Below are positions 6,571 to 14,241 of a DNA stretch of 22,593 bases, piece after piece (position 1 is the first letter of the stretch; each line of letters starts with the position of its first letter). Origin of the DNA: an uncultured Faecalibacterium sp. (GTDB lineage Bacteria; Bacillota; Clostridia; Oscillospirales; Ruminococcaceae). The stretch is from the NCBI GenBank assembly GCA_900540455.1, contig UQGD01000034.1, forward strand, positions 1-22,593, written 5' to 3'. The position numbers were made by a program, and so were the translations under genes. The notes under the pieces were generated by a model, which was not told where the DNA came from, made no database searches, and worked only from the letters and a program-made list of their open reading frames with translations.

Positions 6571-7512
6571 TCACTTCCCCCTGCGAGGCGACAGGCGTTC
6601 CAGCGTCTCCAGGTCATAGGGCGTATTCTGGTAAACGTAATAGTTCAGCCAGTTTTCATACAGCAGGTGGGCGTGGGCCCGCCAGCGGAACAGCGGAGGC
6701 TTGGCCGGGTCGTCCCCCGGGTAGTAATTGCAGGGGGGCGCAATATCCAGCCCCTTGTCCCGGTCACGCCGGTATTCGGCATCCAGGGTGTACTGGTCGT
6801 ACTCCGGGTGTCCGGTGACAAAGATCTGCCGCCCGTCCTCGATGCTCAGCAGGTACGGGCCTGCCGCATCGCTCTCCGCCAGGATGCGCAGCTCTCCGCA
6901 GGCATCGATGTCCTCCCGGCTGACCCCGGTATGGCGGCTGTGGGGAGCATAGAACACCTCATCGAACCCTCGTACCAGGGGATTTGCCGAGCGGGTGACC
7001 CGATGCTCAAACACGCCGAACATCTTGTGATCCAGCAGCTGCTTGTGCACCCCATAGTGATAATACAGCCCCGCCTGGGCACCCCAGCAGACGTGCAGGG
7101 TGGAGTAGACATTGGTCCGGCTGAAGTCCATGATGCTGCACAGCTCCGGCCAATAGTCCACCTGTTCAAAGTCCAGGGTCTCCACCGGCGCACCGGTGAT
7201 GATCATGCCGTCGTAGCGGTGGTTCTTCACCTCATCAAAGGTCTGGTAGAATGCCTCCAGATGATCTGCCGAAACATGGGTCGCCTCATGGCTGGCCGTC
7301 TGCAGCAGGGTCATATGCACCTGCAGCGGGGTATTTGCCAGCAGCCGGGCGATCTGGGTCTCGGTAGCGATCTTGGTGGGCATCAGGTTGAGGATCAGGA
7401 TCTCCAGCGGACGGATCTGCTGGGCAGCGGCCCGCTCCCGGTGCATCACAAAGATATTCTCCTTGTACAGGGCATCGTAGGCGGGCAAAGTCTTGGGGAT
7501 GATCAGGGGCAT
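6571..7512 (-). CDS. metA: Homoserine O-acetyltransferase (MetA family, predicted acetyl-CoA specific)
   Basis: Acylates homoserine, the first committed step of methionine synthesis. The length of 313 aa matches MetA. The catalytic Cys142 (in HVCWGAQ), His235 and Glu237 (in GHPEYD) are all present, as is the N-terminal LEILILNLMPTKIATETQ block. Residue 111 is Glu in ITGAPVETLDF. In the MetA family Glu111 is associated with acetyl-CoA use, and Gly111 (E. coli) with succinyl-CoA. Homology-based names will often say succinyltransferase; I predict acetyltransferase, which fits the O-acetylhomoserine sulfhydrylase next door. AAGGAA precedes the ATG by about 12 bases. It is the last gene of the T-box operon, 43 bases after metY. 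Confidence 0.93.
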   Translation of the reverse strand: MPLIIPKTLPAYDALYKENIFVMHRERAAAQQIRPLEILILNLMPTKIATETQIARLLANTPLQVHMTLLQTASHEATHVSADHLEAFYQTFDEVKNHRYDGMIITGAPVETLDFEQVDYWPELCSIMDFSRTNVYSTLHVCWGAQAGLYYHYGVHKQLLDHKMFGVFEHRVTRSANPLVRGFDEVFYAPHSRHTGVSREDIDACGELRILAESDAAGPYLLSIEDGRQIFVTGHPEYDQYTLDAEYRRDRDKGLDIAPPCNYYPGDDPAKPPLFRWRAHAHLLYENWLNYYVYQNTPYDLETLERLSPRRGK

Positions 7513-7555
7513 AGCGGTTTTACGTTCCTTCCGTGGTATTGTGCGGCAAAACGGT

Positions 7556-8830
7556 TCAGACCTTATCCAGGGCCTGGGCCACGTCTGCGATGAGGTCGGC
7601 GCTGCTCTCCAGGCCGCAGCTCATGCGCACCAGCTCCGGCGGCACACCGGCGGCCCGCAGCTGGTCATCGTTCATCTGGCGGTGGGTGGTGGAGGCCGGG
7701 TTCAGGCAGCAGGTGCGGGCATCCGCCACATGGGTCTCAATGGCAGCCAGCTTCAGCTCCCGCATAAAGGTGCTGGCAGCCTCCCGGCCGCCTGCCAGAC
7801 CAAAGGACACTACACCGCAGCTGCCGTTGGGCAGATATTTCTGCGCCAGGGCATGGTAGGGGCTGGTGGGCAGGTCGCAGTAGTCCACATAAGCCACCTT
7901 GGGGTGCTGCTGCAGGAACTGTGCCATCGCCAGGCCGTTCTCACAGTGGCGCTTCATCCGCACATGCAGGCTCTCCAGGCCCAGATTCAGCAGGTAAGCG
8001 TTGGCGGGCGACTGCATCGAGCCAAAGTCCCGCATCAGCTGTGCGGTCGCCTTGGTGATGAATGCGCCCTGCTGGCCGAACCGCTCGGCATAGGTAATGC
8101 CGTGGTAGCTGTCATCCGGGGTGCACAGACCGGGGAACTTGTCTGCATGGGCCATCCAATCAAACTTGCCCCCGTCCACGATGGCGCCGCCCAGAGCTGC
8201 GCCATGGCCGTCCATGTATTTGGTGGTGGAGTGGGTCACGATGTCTGCGCCCCATTCCAGCGGACGGCAGTTGACCGGCGTGGGGAAGGTGTTGTCCACG
8301 ATCAGCGGCACACCATGAGCGTGGGCTGCCTTGGCAAAACGCTCGATGTCCAGCACGGTCAGGGCAGGGTTGGCAATGGTCTCGCCAAACACAGCCTTGG
8401 TATTGGGGCGGAAAGCGGCTTCCAGCTCCTCATCGGTACACTGGGGGCCTACAAAGGTCACCGAGATGCCCATTTTTGCCATGGTCACCGAGATGAGGTT
8501 GAAGGTTCCGCCATAGATGCTGCTGGAGGACACGATGTGATCCCCCGCCGAGCAGATATTGAACAGCGCAAAAAAGTTGGCTGCCTGGCCGCTGGAGGTC
8601 AGCATCGCTGCGGCGCCGCCTTCCAGCTCACAGATCTTCTTCGCCACATAGTCGCAGGTGGGATTCTGCAGGCGGGAGTAGAAGTAGCCCTCGGCCTCCA
8701 GATCAAACAATTTTCCCATATCCTCACTGGTCGCATACTTAAACGTAGTGGACTGGATAATGGGGATCTGGCGGGGCTCGCCGTTGCCCGGCGTGTAGCC
8801 GCCCTGTACGCAGATGGTATCGCGTTCCAT
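7556..8830 (-). CDS. metY: O-acetylhomoserine sulfhydrylase (aminocarboxypropyltransferase)
   Basis: PLP enzyme joining O-acetylhomoserine with sulfide to form homocysteine (direct sulfhydrylation). The 424-aa length is typical of MetY and longer than MetB/MetC (about 380-400). The Cys/Met-metabolism PLP fold is seen in SSGQAA (79-84), SIYGGT, the VDNTF motif with Asp179, and the Schiff-base lysine K204 in HSTTKYMDGHG. Aromatic and basic residues YSRLQNPT (51-58) form the usual PLP phosphate site. AAGGAG lies 8 bases before the ATG. The gene sits between metI and metA in the T-box operon. With MetA it forms a two-step route; the methionine synthase that would follow is not in the window. Confidence 0.94.
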   Translation of the reverse strand: MERDTICVQGGYTPGNGEPRQIPIIQSTTFKYATSEDMGKLFDLEAEGYFYSRLQNPTCDYVAKKICELEGGAAAMLTSSGQAANFFALFNICSAGDHIVSSSSIYGGTFNLISVTMAKMGISVTFVGPQCTDEELEAAFRPNTKAVFGETIANPALTVLDIERFAKAAHAHGVPLIVDNTFPTPVNCRPLEWGADIVTHSTTKYMDGHGAALGGAIVDGGKFDWMAHADKFPGLCTPDDSYHGITYAERFGQQGAFITKATAQLMRDFGSMQSPANAYLLNLGLESLHVRMKRHCENGLAMAQFLQQHPKVAYVDYCDLPTSPYHALAQKYLPNGSCGVVSFGLAGGREAASTFMRELKLAAIETHVADARTCCLNPASTTHRQMNDDQLRAAGVPPELVRMSCGLESSADLIADVAQALDKV

Positions 8831-8871
8831 ATCGTTTCTCCTTCTCTCCCCCAGAAACAGCCGGGGAGGCT

Positions 8872-9528
8872 TTATCTCCGCAAACGCTTATCGCTCTTGT
8901 TGGCCCACAGTGTGCCCGCCGACTGGAACAGCTGCACCAGCAGCACCAGCAGCACCACACAGATCAGCATGATATCGGTCTGATAACGGTAATATCCATA
9001 CGAGATCGCCACCTTGCCCAGACCACCGCCGCCGATCACGCCGGACATGGCCGAATAGCCCAAAATAGTGGTCAGGCCCGTGGTCATGCTGGAGATCAGT
9101 CCCGGCAGACACTCCGGGATCATCACCTTGAGGATGATCTGCATCGGGGTAGCGCCCATGCTCTGGGCAGCTTCCACCACACCGGGGTCCAGCTCCCGCA
9201 GGCTGGTCTCTACCAGACGGGCCACAAAGGGGAATGCCGCCACCACCAGCGGGACGATGGTCGCCTGGGTACCCACCGAGGTGCCGATGATGGCACGGGA
9301 CAGCGGGAACACACAGATCATCAGGATCAAAAAGGGCACGCTGCGCAGGATGTTGATGACGGCATTCAGCCCGTGCATCAGCCAGCTGGGCAAAGGCAGC
9401 ACGCCGTCTTTATCGCCTGCCACCAGCAGCACACCCAGGGGCAGGCCCAGCGCCAGGGCAAAGCCCGTGGACAGCACCGTAACATAAAAGGTCTCCCAGA
9501 CCGCAAACGCATAATCCGCAAAACTCAT
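8872..9528 (-). CDS. metI: Methionine ABC transporter permease
   Basis: Inner-membrane permease of 218 aa with five predicted helices, matching MetI. The coupling (EAA) loop VVEAAQSMGATPMQIILKV is intact, and LRSVPFLILMI and GGGGLGKVAISYGYYRY are MetI signatures. I place the start at the ATG at 9526-9528: GGAGG precedes it and the ATG overlaps the metN stop (ATGA). An upstream in-frame extension to 9639 falls inside metN and has no hydrophobic character. It pairs with MetN and the permuted MetQ. The next gene, metY, follows after 41 bases. Confidence 0.94.
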   Translation of the reverse strand: MSFADYAFAVWETFYVTVLSTGFALALGLPLGVLLVAGDKDGVLPLPSWLMHGLNAVINILRSVPFLILMICVFPLSRAIIGTSVGTQATIVPLVVAAFPFVARLVETSLRELDPGVVEAAQSMGATPMQIILKVMIPECLPGLISSMTTGLTTILGYSAMSGVIGGGGLGKVAISYGYYRYQTDIMLICVVLLVLLVQLFQSAGTLWANKSDKRLRR

Positions 9529-10538
9529 AAACCATTTACCTCCTCCACCGAGACGCCGTCCTGCCCGCGGATATATTCCACCGCCCGCTGGGCAGGCTCG
9601 ATCTCTCGCGGGAGCTTGAGCAGCATACTGCCAAAGCACCGCCCGTTCAGATCACGGGTATCCGCACTGAGCACGCTGACCAGGATGCCGGTATCCACTG
9701 CCAGACCCGCCACCAGCGGCTTTGTGGTGGACGAACCATTAAAGGTGACCCGCACCACATGATCATCCGGGGCAAAGCTTGCCAGCTCCTGCGCTGCTGC
9801 GCCGCCGTTGGGGGCCACCAACCGCCGGGCTGCCGGGGTGCGGGGGTTGGCAAAGATGGCTTCCACTTCGCCTTCCTCCACCACTTCGCCGCCGTCCAGA
9901 ATGGCCACCCGGCTGCAGATCTCCTCCACCACGCTCATCTGGTGGGTGATGACCACCACCGTGATGCCCAGCTTTTTGTTGATATCCTTGATCAGGGTCA
10001 GGATCGAGTGGGTGGTGGTGGGGTCCAGGGCGCTGGTAGCCTCGTCGCACAGCAGCACCTTGGGGTTGGTAGCCAGCGCACGCGCAATGGCAATGCGCTG
10101 CTTCTGCCCGCCGGACAGCTGTGCCGGGTAAGCATCGGCCTTATCCGGCAGACCCACCACTTCCAGCAGCTCCCGGGCGCGTTTTTCGGCATCCGCCTTC
10201 TTCACACCGGCCAGCTCCATGGGGAAGCAGATATTCTTCAGACAGCTGCGCTGCATCAGCAGGTTGAACTGCTGAAAGATCATGGTGATCTCCCGCCGGC
10301 GCTGGCGCAGCTGCGCAGGGGTCAGGCTTTCCAGCGCTACCCCGTCAATGACGACGCTGCCTTCGGTGGGGCGCTCCAACAGGTTGATGCAGCGCACCAG
10401 GGTGGATTTGCCTGCGCCGGACATTCCGATGATGCCGTAAATGGCACCATCCGGAATGGTCAGGTTGATATTGCGCAGTGCATACACTGCGCCGTCCTTC
10501 ATCGGGAAGGTCTTGGAAAGGTTTTTGATCTGGATCAC
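9525..10538 (-). CDS. metN: Methionine ABC transporter ATP-binding protein
   Basis: ATPase of the D/L-methionine importer, 337 aa. Walker A GMSGAGKST (38-46), Q-loop IFQQFN, signature LSGGQKQR (141-148), Walker B VLLCDEATSALD (161-172) and switch His in VVITHQM are all present. The C-terminal 75 or so residues form a NIL/ACT-like domain (VVRVTFNGSSTTKPLV... to the end), which in MetN binds methionine and inhibits transport when the cell is replete. The start codon is GTG at 10536-10538, with AAGGAG 7 bases upstream. It lies 53 bases after metQ and overlaps metI by 4 bases. Confidence 0.95.
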   Translation of the reverse strand: MIQIKNLSKTFPMKDGAVYALRNINLTIPDGAIYGIIGMSGAGKSTLVRCINLLERPTEGSVVIDGVALESLTPAQLRQRRREITMIFQQFNLLMQRSCLKNICFPMELAGVKKADAEKRARELLEVVGLPDKADAYPAQLSGGQKQRIAIARALATNPKVLLCDEATSALDPTTTHSILTLIKDINKKLGITVVVITHQMSVVEEICSRVAILDGGEVVEEGEVEAIFANPRTPAARRLVAPNGGAAAQELASFAPDDHVVRVTFNGSSTTKPLVAGLAVDTGILVSVLSADTRDLNGRCFGSMLLKLPREIEPAQRAVEYIRGQDGVSVEEVNGL

Positions 10539-10591
10539 GGGTATGCTCCTTTTATACAGTCAGCTGCGGGTCTCATAAGCGGGGGATGGAT

Positions 10592-11452
10592 TTATTTTGC
10601 GGCAATGGCGTCCAGGCTGGTCTGCTTACCGCCGTAGATGCCCATGGGTTCCACATGGATACCGGCTACCGTGACCAGGTGGGTGCCCTTTTCCTCATTG
10701 AAGTTGTCCAGGTAGGGCTGGTGCTGGAAGTAGTTGGTGTCTGCCTCTCCTTCCTCTACCACCGTATTGGGGATCACATAGTCGTCATACTCCTGGATCT
10801 CCAGGGTAATGCCCTTGGCAGCCAGGATCTCCTTGCAGACCTCCAGCACCTGGCAGTGGGGTGCGGGGGAAGCGGCACAGCTCACGGTCTGCCCCTCCAG
10901 CGCAGCGTAGTCCAGGCTGGGATCATAGCCATCGGTGGGGTTCTCCACCACCGACACCACCGAGCCGCTGTACTCCTGCTCCATGAACTCCTTGACCTGC
11001 TGGCTCTCCAGCGCTGCCAGCAGCGCCTTGATCAGGGGCTTGTCCTGATTGCCGTCCTTGCAGACCAGCACGTTGACATAGGCCGAAGTGCCGTCCTCCA
11101 TAGCCAGCGCATCGGTCATGGGGTTCAGACCCGCTGTAATGGCGTAGTTGGAGTTGATCACGGCATAATCCTCATCCTGCAGCACATTGGGCAGCTGGGC
11201 AGCCTCCACCTCATCGATCTGGATGTTGTGGGGGTTCTCTGCAATGTCGTTCTTGGTAGCGGTGATACCTGCACCCTCTTTCAGGGTGAAGAAGCCGTTC
11301 TTCTCCAGCAGGGTCAGGGCGCGGGCCTCATTGGTGGTGTCGTTGGGCACGCCCACGCTCAGCTTGTTCTTGGAAGAGCCGCCGCAGCCGCCCAGGGCAG
11401 CCGCTGCCACTGCAATACCGGAAACCTTCAAAAAATCACGACGATTCAACAT
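10592..11452 (-). CDS. metQ: Methionine-binding lipoprotein MetQ/NlpA, circularly permuted
   Basis: Extracellular methionine-binding lipoprotein of 286 aa. The signal NRRDFLKVSG is twin-arginine-like and ends at lipobox ALGGC, lipidated Cys23. Residues 31-168 (VGVPNDTTNEARALTLLEK, EAAQLP, AVINSNYAITAGLNP, YVNVLV) match what is normally the C-terminal half of MetQ. Residues 188-286 (ASPAPHCQVLEVCKEIL, YDDYVIPN, ADTNYFQHQPYLDNFN, GIHVEPMGIY, ending in TSLDAIAAK) match what is normally the N-terminal half. The order is therefore swapped, with a new linker of about 20 residues (169-187) joining the old C- and N-termini. Both halves keep their conserved ligand-site motifs. The ATG at 11450-11452 has AGAGGG upstream; a longer frame to 11542 runs into the T-box terminator and is spurious. 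First gene of the T-box operon. Confidence 0.95.
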   Translation of the reverse strand: MLNRRDFLKVSGIAVAAAALGGCGGSSKNKLSVGVPNDTTNEARALTLLEKNGFFTLKEGAGITATKNDIAENPHNIQIDEVEAAQLPNVLQDEDYAVINSNYAITAGLNPMTDALAMEDGTSAYVNVLVCKDGNQDKPLIKALLAALESQQVKEFMEQEYSGSVVSVVENPTDGYDPSLDYAALEGQTVSCAASPAPHCQVLEVCKEILAAKGITLEIQEYDDYVIPNTVVEEGEADTNYFQHQPYLDNFNEEKGTHLVTVAGIHVEPMGIYGGKQTSLDAIAAK

Positions 11453-11540
11453 AATAAAAACCCTCTCTAACAATACAATGTTTTGTTTTTGCCAGGCGGC
11501 ACAGTGCCAGCTGCGCCGCCCGCTGCAGAAGACCGGATGC

Positions 11541-11857
11541 AAAAACGCTCCCGTCCCTGCGGGCCATCATGCCCTGCAAGGACGGGAGCGCAGAATGCTT
11601 CCGTGGTACCACCTTGTTTCACTGCTCCCTTGCGGGATGCAGCCTCGATGCTGCGGCCGGGGCACACCATGCCTCGGCTTACAGCCGGACGCTGTAACGG
11701 GCGCTCCCGTCGCGGACTTGGCGCTCTTGCTCTTCGTCCACGCAGCTCCGAGACCATTTTCAGCCCCCTGTTCCCTGCCCGCTTCCACCGTCCGGGCTCT
11801 CTGGAAAGGTCAATGCGAAGGCCTACTCTTCTCTTCACAGCCAATTTTGTGATATTG
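11541..11857 (-). promoter_or_regulatory. T-box leader (methionine specifier) with intrinsic terminator
   Basis: The leader RNA reads uncharged tRNA and allows transcription of metQNI-metYA when methionyl-tRNA is scarce. Stem I features: AGAGAAGAGTAGG soon after the start, an apical CAGAGAGC...GGTGGAAGC segment, and a specifier region TGAAAATGGTC with ATG (Met) at 11755-11757. The T-box core AACAAGGTGGTACCACGG lies at about 11601-11618. The competing terminator has a long stem (CGCTCCCGTCC with GGACGGGAGCG, extended by TGC/GCA and GGGC/GCCC) followed by TTTTT at 11541-11545. The specifier assignment is by eye. The 88 bases between terminator and metQ carry only its ribosome site. Confidence 0.9.
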
Positions 11858-11862
11858 CATTT

Positions 11863-11891
11863 ATTGTAATCATCCCAGCCCGGTTTGTCAA
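11863..11891 (-). promoter_or_regulatory. Promoter of the T-box methionine operon
   Basis: Perfect TTGACA (plus 11886-11891), 17-base spacer and TACAAT (plus 11863-11868) on the minus strand, immediately before the T-box stem I. It is the only strong promoter found for the five-gene operon. No clear terminator follows the upstream MFS gene, so some read-through into the leader is possible. Confidence 0.85.
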
Positions 11892-11967
11892 CCCGGCAGG
11901 GCAAATTTTTCTCCCGGCCGGTGTTTTTGTCGGCTTTTTTCAAGCCATCCCCGGTCTTGCTTGCCCC

Positions 11968-13236
11968 TTAACCCGAAGCCTTGTCCGTGATGACCCCAGC
12001 CCGGCAGGACAAACGGAACAGCACGAATCCGATGATGAACAGCGCCAGCAGCGAGCCTACGCCCACATTGGCACTGCCGGTGAGCTGAGTGCCCACGCTG
12101 ACGATCATCGTGCCCAGGAAGGATGCGCCCTTGCCGCAGATATCAAACAGGCCAAAGTACTCGCCGGATTTTTCCGGCGGGATGATCTTGGCAAAGTGCG
12201 AGCGGCTCAGCGCCTGCACACCGCCCTGGAACATTCCTACGATCACTGCCAGCACCCAGAACTGCCACTGGGTAGCCAGGAAGAAGGCAAATACCGCAAT
12301 GCCCGCATAGGCTGCCACACAGATGGGGATCAGGGTGGTGGAGGGGTACCGGGCGCTCAGCCGTCCGAACACCAGCGCCGAGGGGAAGGCGACCACCTGA
12401 GTCAGCAGCAGCGCCAGCAAAAGGCCGGTGGTGTCCAGCCCCAGTGCAGTGCCGTAGGCAGTGGCCATATCAATGATGGTGTATACGCCATCGATGTAGC
12501 AGAAGAACGCCAGCAAAAACCAGAACACCTGCTTATCCTCATGCAGATGCCGCAGCGTATGGCCGATGCGGACAAAGCTCTGACGCACCGCATGCTCCCG
12601 GCCTTCGGCTGCATAGTGCACCTGACGATACCGGCGCAGCAGCGGCAGCGTGACCACCAGCCACCACACCGCCGTGATCAGCAGCGCCAGGCTCAGTGCG
12701 GTAAGCTGGCTCAGACCAATGGCCCCTGCGCCCAATACCAGCGCCAGGCAGACCACAAAGGGGATGCAGCTTCCAATGTAGCCCCAGGCGTACCCGCGGG
12801 AGGACAGATCGTCCATCCGCTCCGGCGTGGTCACGTCGGACAGCATCGAGTCGTAGTACACCAGACTGCCGGAGTAGCCGATCTTTGCCAAAACAAAGAT
12901 CATCAAAAACGGCAGCCACTGGCGGGCAAAGCCCATAACACAGCAGCCCACTACGCCGACCCCCAGGCAGAGTATGAAGATGGGTTTTTTGAAGCCCTTG
13001 GTGTCCGCCAAAGCGCCCAGCACCGGGCTGAGCAGCGCTGTGACCAGGGTCACCACACTGGTAGCGTACCCCCAGTATGCCAGATACTCCACCGAGGAAA
13101 GCCCGCCCTCCTCCGCCAGTGCATTAAAAAAGATCGGGATCAGGGTGGCGCACATCAGCACAAAAGCTGAGTTTCCCACATCGTACAAGATCCAGGACCG
13201 CTCCAAGGCGGTCAGTTTCGTTCTGCGTTTTGCCAT
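11968..13236 (-). CDS. MFS transporter, UMF1/Atg22-like family
   Basis: Membrane transporter of 422 aa with about 12 helices. The N-terminus (RSWILYDVGNSAFVLMCATLIPIFF) and the G-ALADTKGFKKP loop after the second helix are characteristic of the UMF1 (Vacuole effluxer Atg22-like) branch of the major facilitator superfamily. FQGGVQALSRSHFAKIIPPEKSGEYFGLFDICGK, here cited as two neighbouring motifs near residues 335-368, is the family's conserved C-terminal block. Members have mostly been annotated as efflux pumps; the substrate is unknown. The ATG has AGAGG 9 bases upstream and lies 43 bases after the phospholipase-like gene, suggesting one transcript. No strong terminator is visible between its stop and the T-box promoter. 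Confidence 0.9.
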   Translation of the reverse strand: MAKRRTKLTALERSWILYDVGNSAFVLMCATLIPIFFNALAEEGGLSSVEYLAYWGYATSVVTLVTALLSPVLGALADTKGFKKPIFILCLGVGVVGCCVMGFARQWLPFLMIFVLAKIGYSGSLVYYDSMLSDVTTPERMDDLSSRGYAWGYIGSCIPFVVCLALVLGAGAIGLSQLTALSLALLITAVWWLVVTLPLLRRYRQVHYAAEGREHAVRQSFVRIGHTLRHLHEDKQVFWFLLAFFCYIDGVYTIIDMATAYGTALGLDTTGLLLALLLTQVVAFPSALVFGRLSARYPSTTLIPICVAAYAGIAVFAFFLATQWQFWVLAVIVGMFQGGVQALSRSHFAKIIPPEKSGEYFGLFDICGKGASFLGTMIVSVGTQLTGSANVGVGSLLALFIIGFVLFRLSCRAGVITDKASG

Positions 13237-13279
13237 GGTTCGTTTCCTCTCACATCAAACTGAACAGCCCGTGTGCCGG

Positions 13280-14065
13280 TCAATCCTCACCAAATGTGTG
13301 CTGATAGGCCGGGTCCAGCGGTTCGTCCGCCGCATACTCGGTCATCAGCCGTACTGCCAGCGGCAGAGCCTGGGTGTACAGCTGCTCCAGCTGACGGCCG
13401 CTCTCCGCGCAGTCCGGGTTGGGCTGCGGATTTGCCACCAGGCCGTGCAGATCGTCGTACTTGCCCGCCAGACGCATCACGGTCAGCACCAGCCAGCGCT
13501 TGGCAGGGTTGGAGGCCTGCAGGCAGCGGTGGATGGTCACCATGCCTCGCAGCGCACCCTCCACCTGGGCTGTGGTCAGCCCATTGTAAAAGGGAGCAAT
13601 GATGCGGGCATTCTCCTCCGTAGGGCGGATATGTCCAGCCGTAAAGAACCGCAGCGGGTCCAGTCCATCCTCACGCATCAGCTGGTTATCAAACTCTGTC
13701 TCGATCTCGCAATGGGTGATCCCCTGCTCCCGGGTGTACTTTTCTACATAGGGGTGGCAGGTGCTGTCCAGCGCAAAATGGCAGATAAACCCCAGCAGAT
13801 ACGCCAGCGCCGCTTCTTGGTCCTCTGCCTCCCGCAGCAGCCCGCGGGCAGCCGCAAAAAAGGCAGAACCGGGCTGGTCGTGCATAGCACCGCCCCGTGC
13901 GCTGATCGGGTTGGAGCGCAGTGCATGGTAATAAAACAGGATATCCGGTCCGTGCAGACCGATATCATACAGCGCCCGGTGACGGGACACGACGCCCCGC
14001 AGCTCCTCCGGCAGGCGGGCCGCCGCCTGTGCGCCAAACCGGCGGTGAGCATAGGTTGAAGGCAT
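13280..14065 (-). CDS. Zinc-dependent phospholipase C-like protein
   Basis: A 261-aa protein of the Zn_dep_PLPC type. The expected metal ligands can be laid out in order: His7 (TYAH), Asp41 (HGPD), His62, the H-x3-D pair His96/Asp100 in CHFALDSTCH, His104, and the H-x3-E pair His118/Glu122. This suggests an intact trinuclear zinc site. Unlike secreted clostridial phospholipases it has no signal peptide and starts directly with the domain, so it is probably cytoplasmic; the substrate may not be a phospholipid. The ATG at 14063-14065 has AGGGAGGGG upstream and is preferred over one six codons earlier. It is co-transcribed with the MFS gene downstream. Confidence 0.85.
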   Translation of the reverse strand: MPSTYAHRRFGAQAAARLPEELRGVVSRHRALYDIGLHGPDILFYYHALRSNPISARGGAMHDQPGSAFFAAARGLLREAEDQEAALAYLLGFICHFALDSTCHPYVEKYTREQGITHCEIETEFDNQLMREDGLDPLRFFTAGHIRPTEENARIIAPFYNGLTTAQVEGALRGMVTIHRCLQASNPAKRWLVLTVMRLAGKYDDLHGLVANPQPNPDCAESGRQLEQLYTQALPLAVRLMTEYAADEPLDPAYQHTFGED

Positions 14066-14102
14066 AATAAACCCCTCCCTCAAAAATTCAATAACTGTTT
14101 GA

Positions 14103-14131
14103 AGTATAGCAGAATCTGCGCCTGTGTTCCA
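14103..14131 (-). promoter_or_regulatory. Promoter of the phospholipase-MFS pair (extended -10)
   Basis: On the minus strand an extended -10 box TGC-TATACT (TATACT at plus 14103-14108) has only a weak -35 candidate (TGGAAC) 17 bases upstream. The rest of 14132-14187 is AT-rich with nothing else recognisable. Confidence 0.5.
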
Positions 14132-14187
14132 GTCTTTTGCGTCAATTTTGGGTAAATTTCTTTAATAATCTTTCACTTTTGACCGGC

Positions 14188-14230
14188 AAAAAAGGCGGTC
14201 AGCGCCGGTAACAGCGCTGCCGCCTTTTTT
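14188..14230. terminator. Bidirectional terminator downstream of gpsA
   Basis: The plus-strand stem GGCGGtCAGCGC pairs with GCGCTGCCGCC around a short loop, flanked by six A on the left and six T on the right. On the minus strand it terminates gpsA; no plus-strand gene precedes it. Confidence 0.88.
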
Positions 14231-14241
14231 AAATGCAGATC

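Noticed and set aside
7493..8983. A 496-codon plus-strand frame opposite metY
   Set aside because: It is a shadow of the PLP enzyme; the translation is His/Gly/Gln rich with no recognisable domain.
10592..11452. Assembly error or frameshift as the cause of the swapped halves in MetQ
   Set aside because: The reading frame is continuous, begins with a proper signal peptide and ribosome site, has a linker at the join and is followed at normal spacing by metN. Raw reads would still be the final test.
11453..11542. Upstream extension of MetQ
   Set aside because: The extension runs into the T-box terminator and would bury the lipoprotein signal; the ATG at 11452 has a ribosome site.
11541..11857. 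SAM riboswitch as the regulator of the methionine operon
   Set aside because: The region carries the T-box core GGTGGTACCACGG, stem I motifs and a competing terminator; no SAM-I consensus was found.
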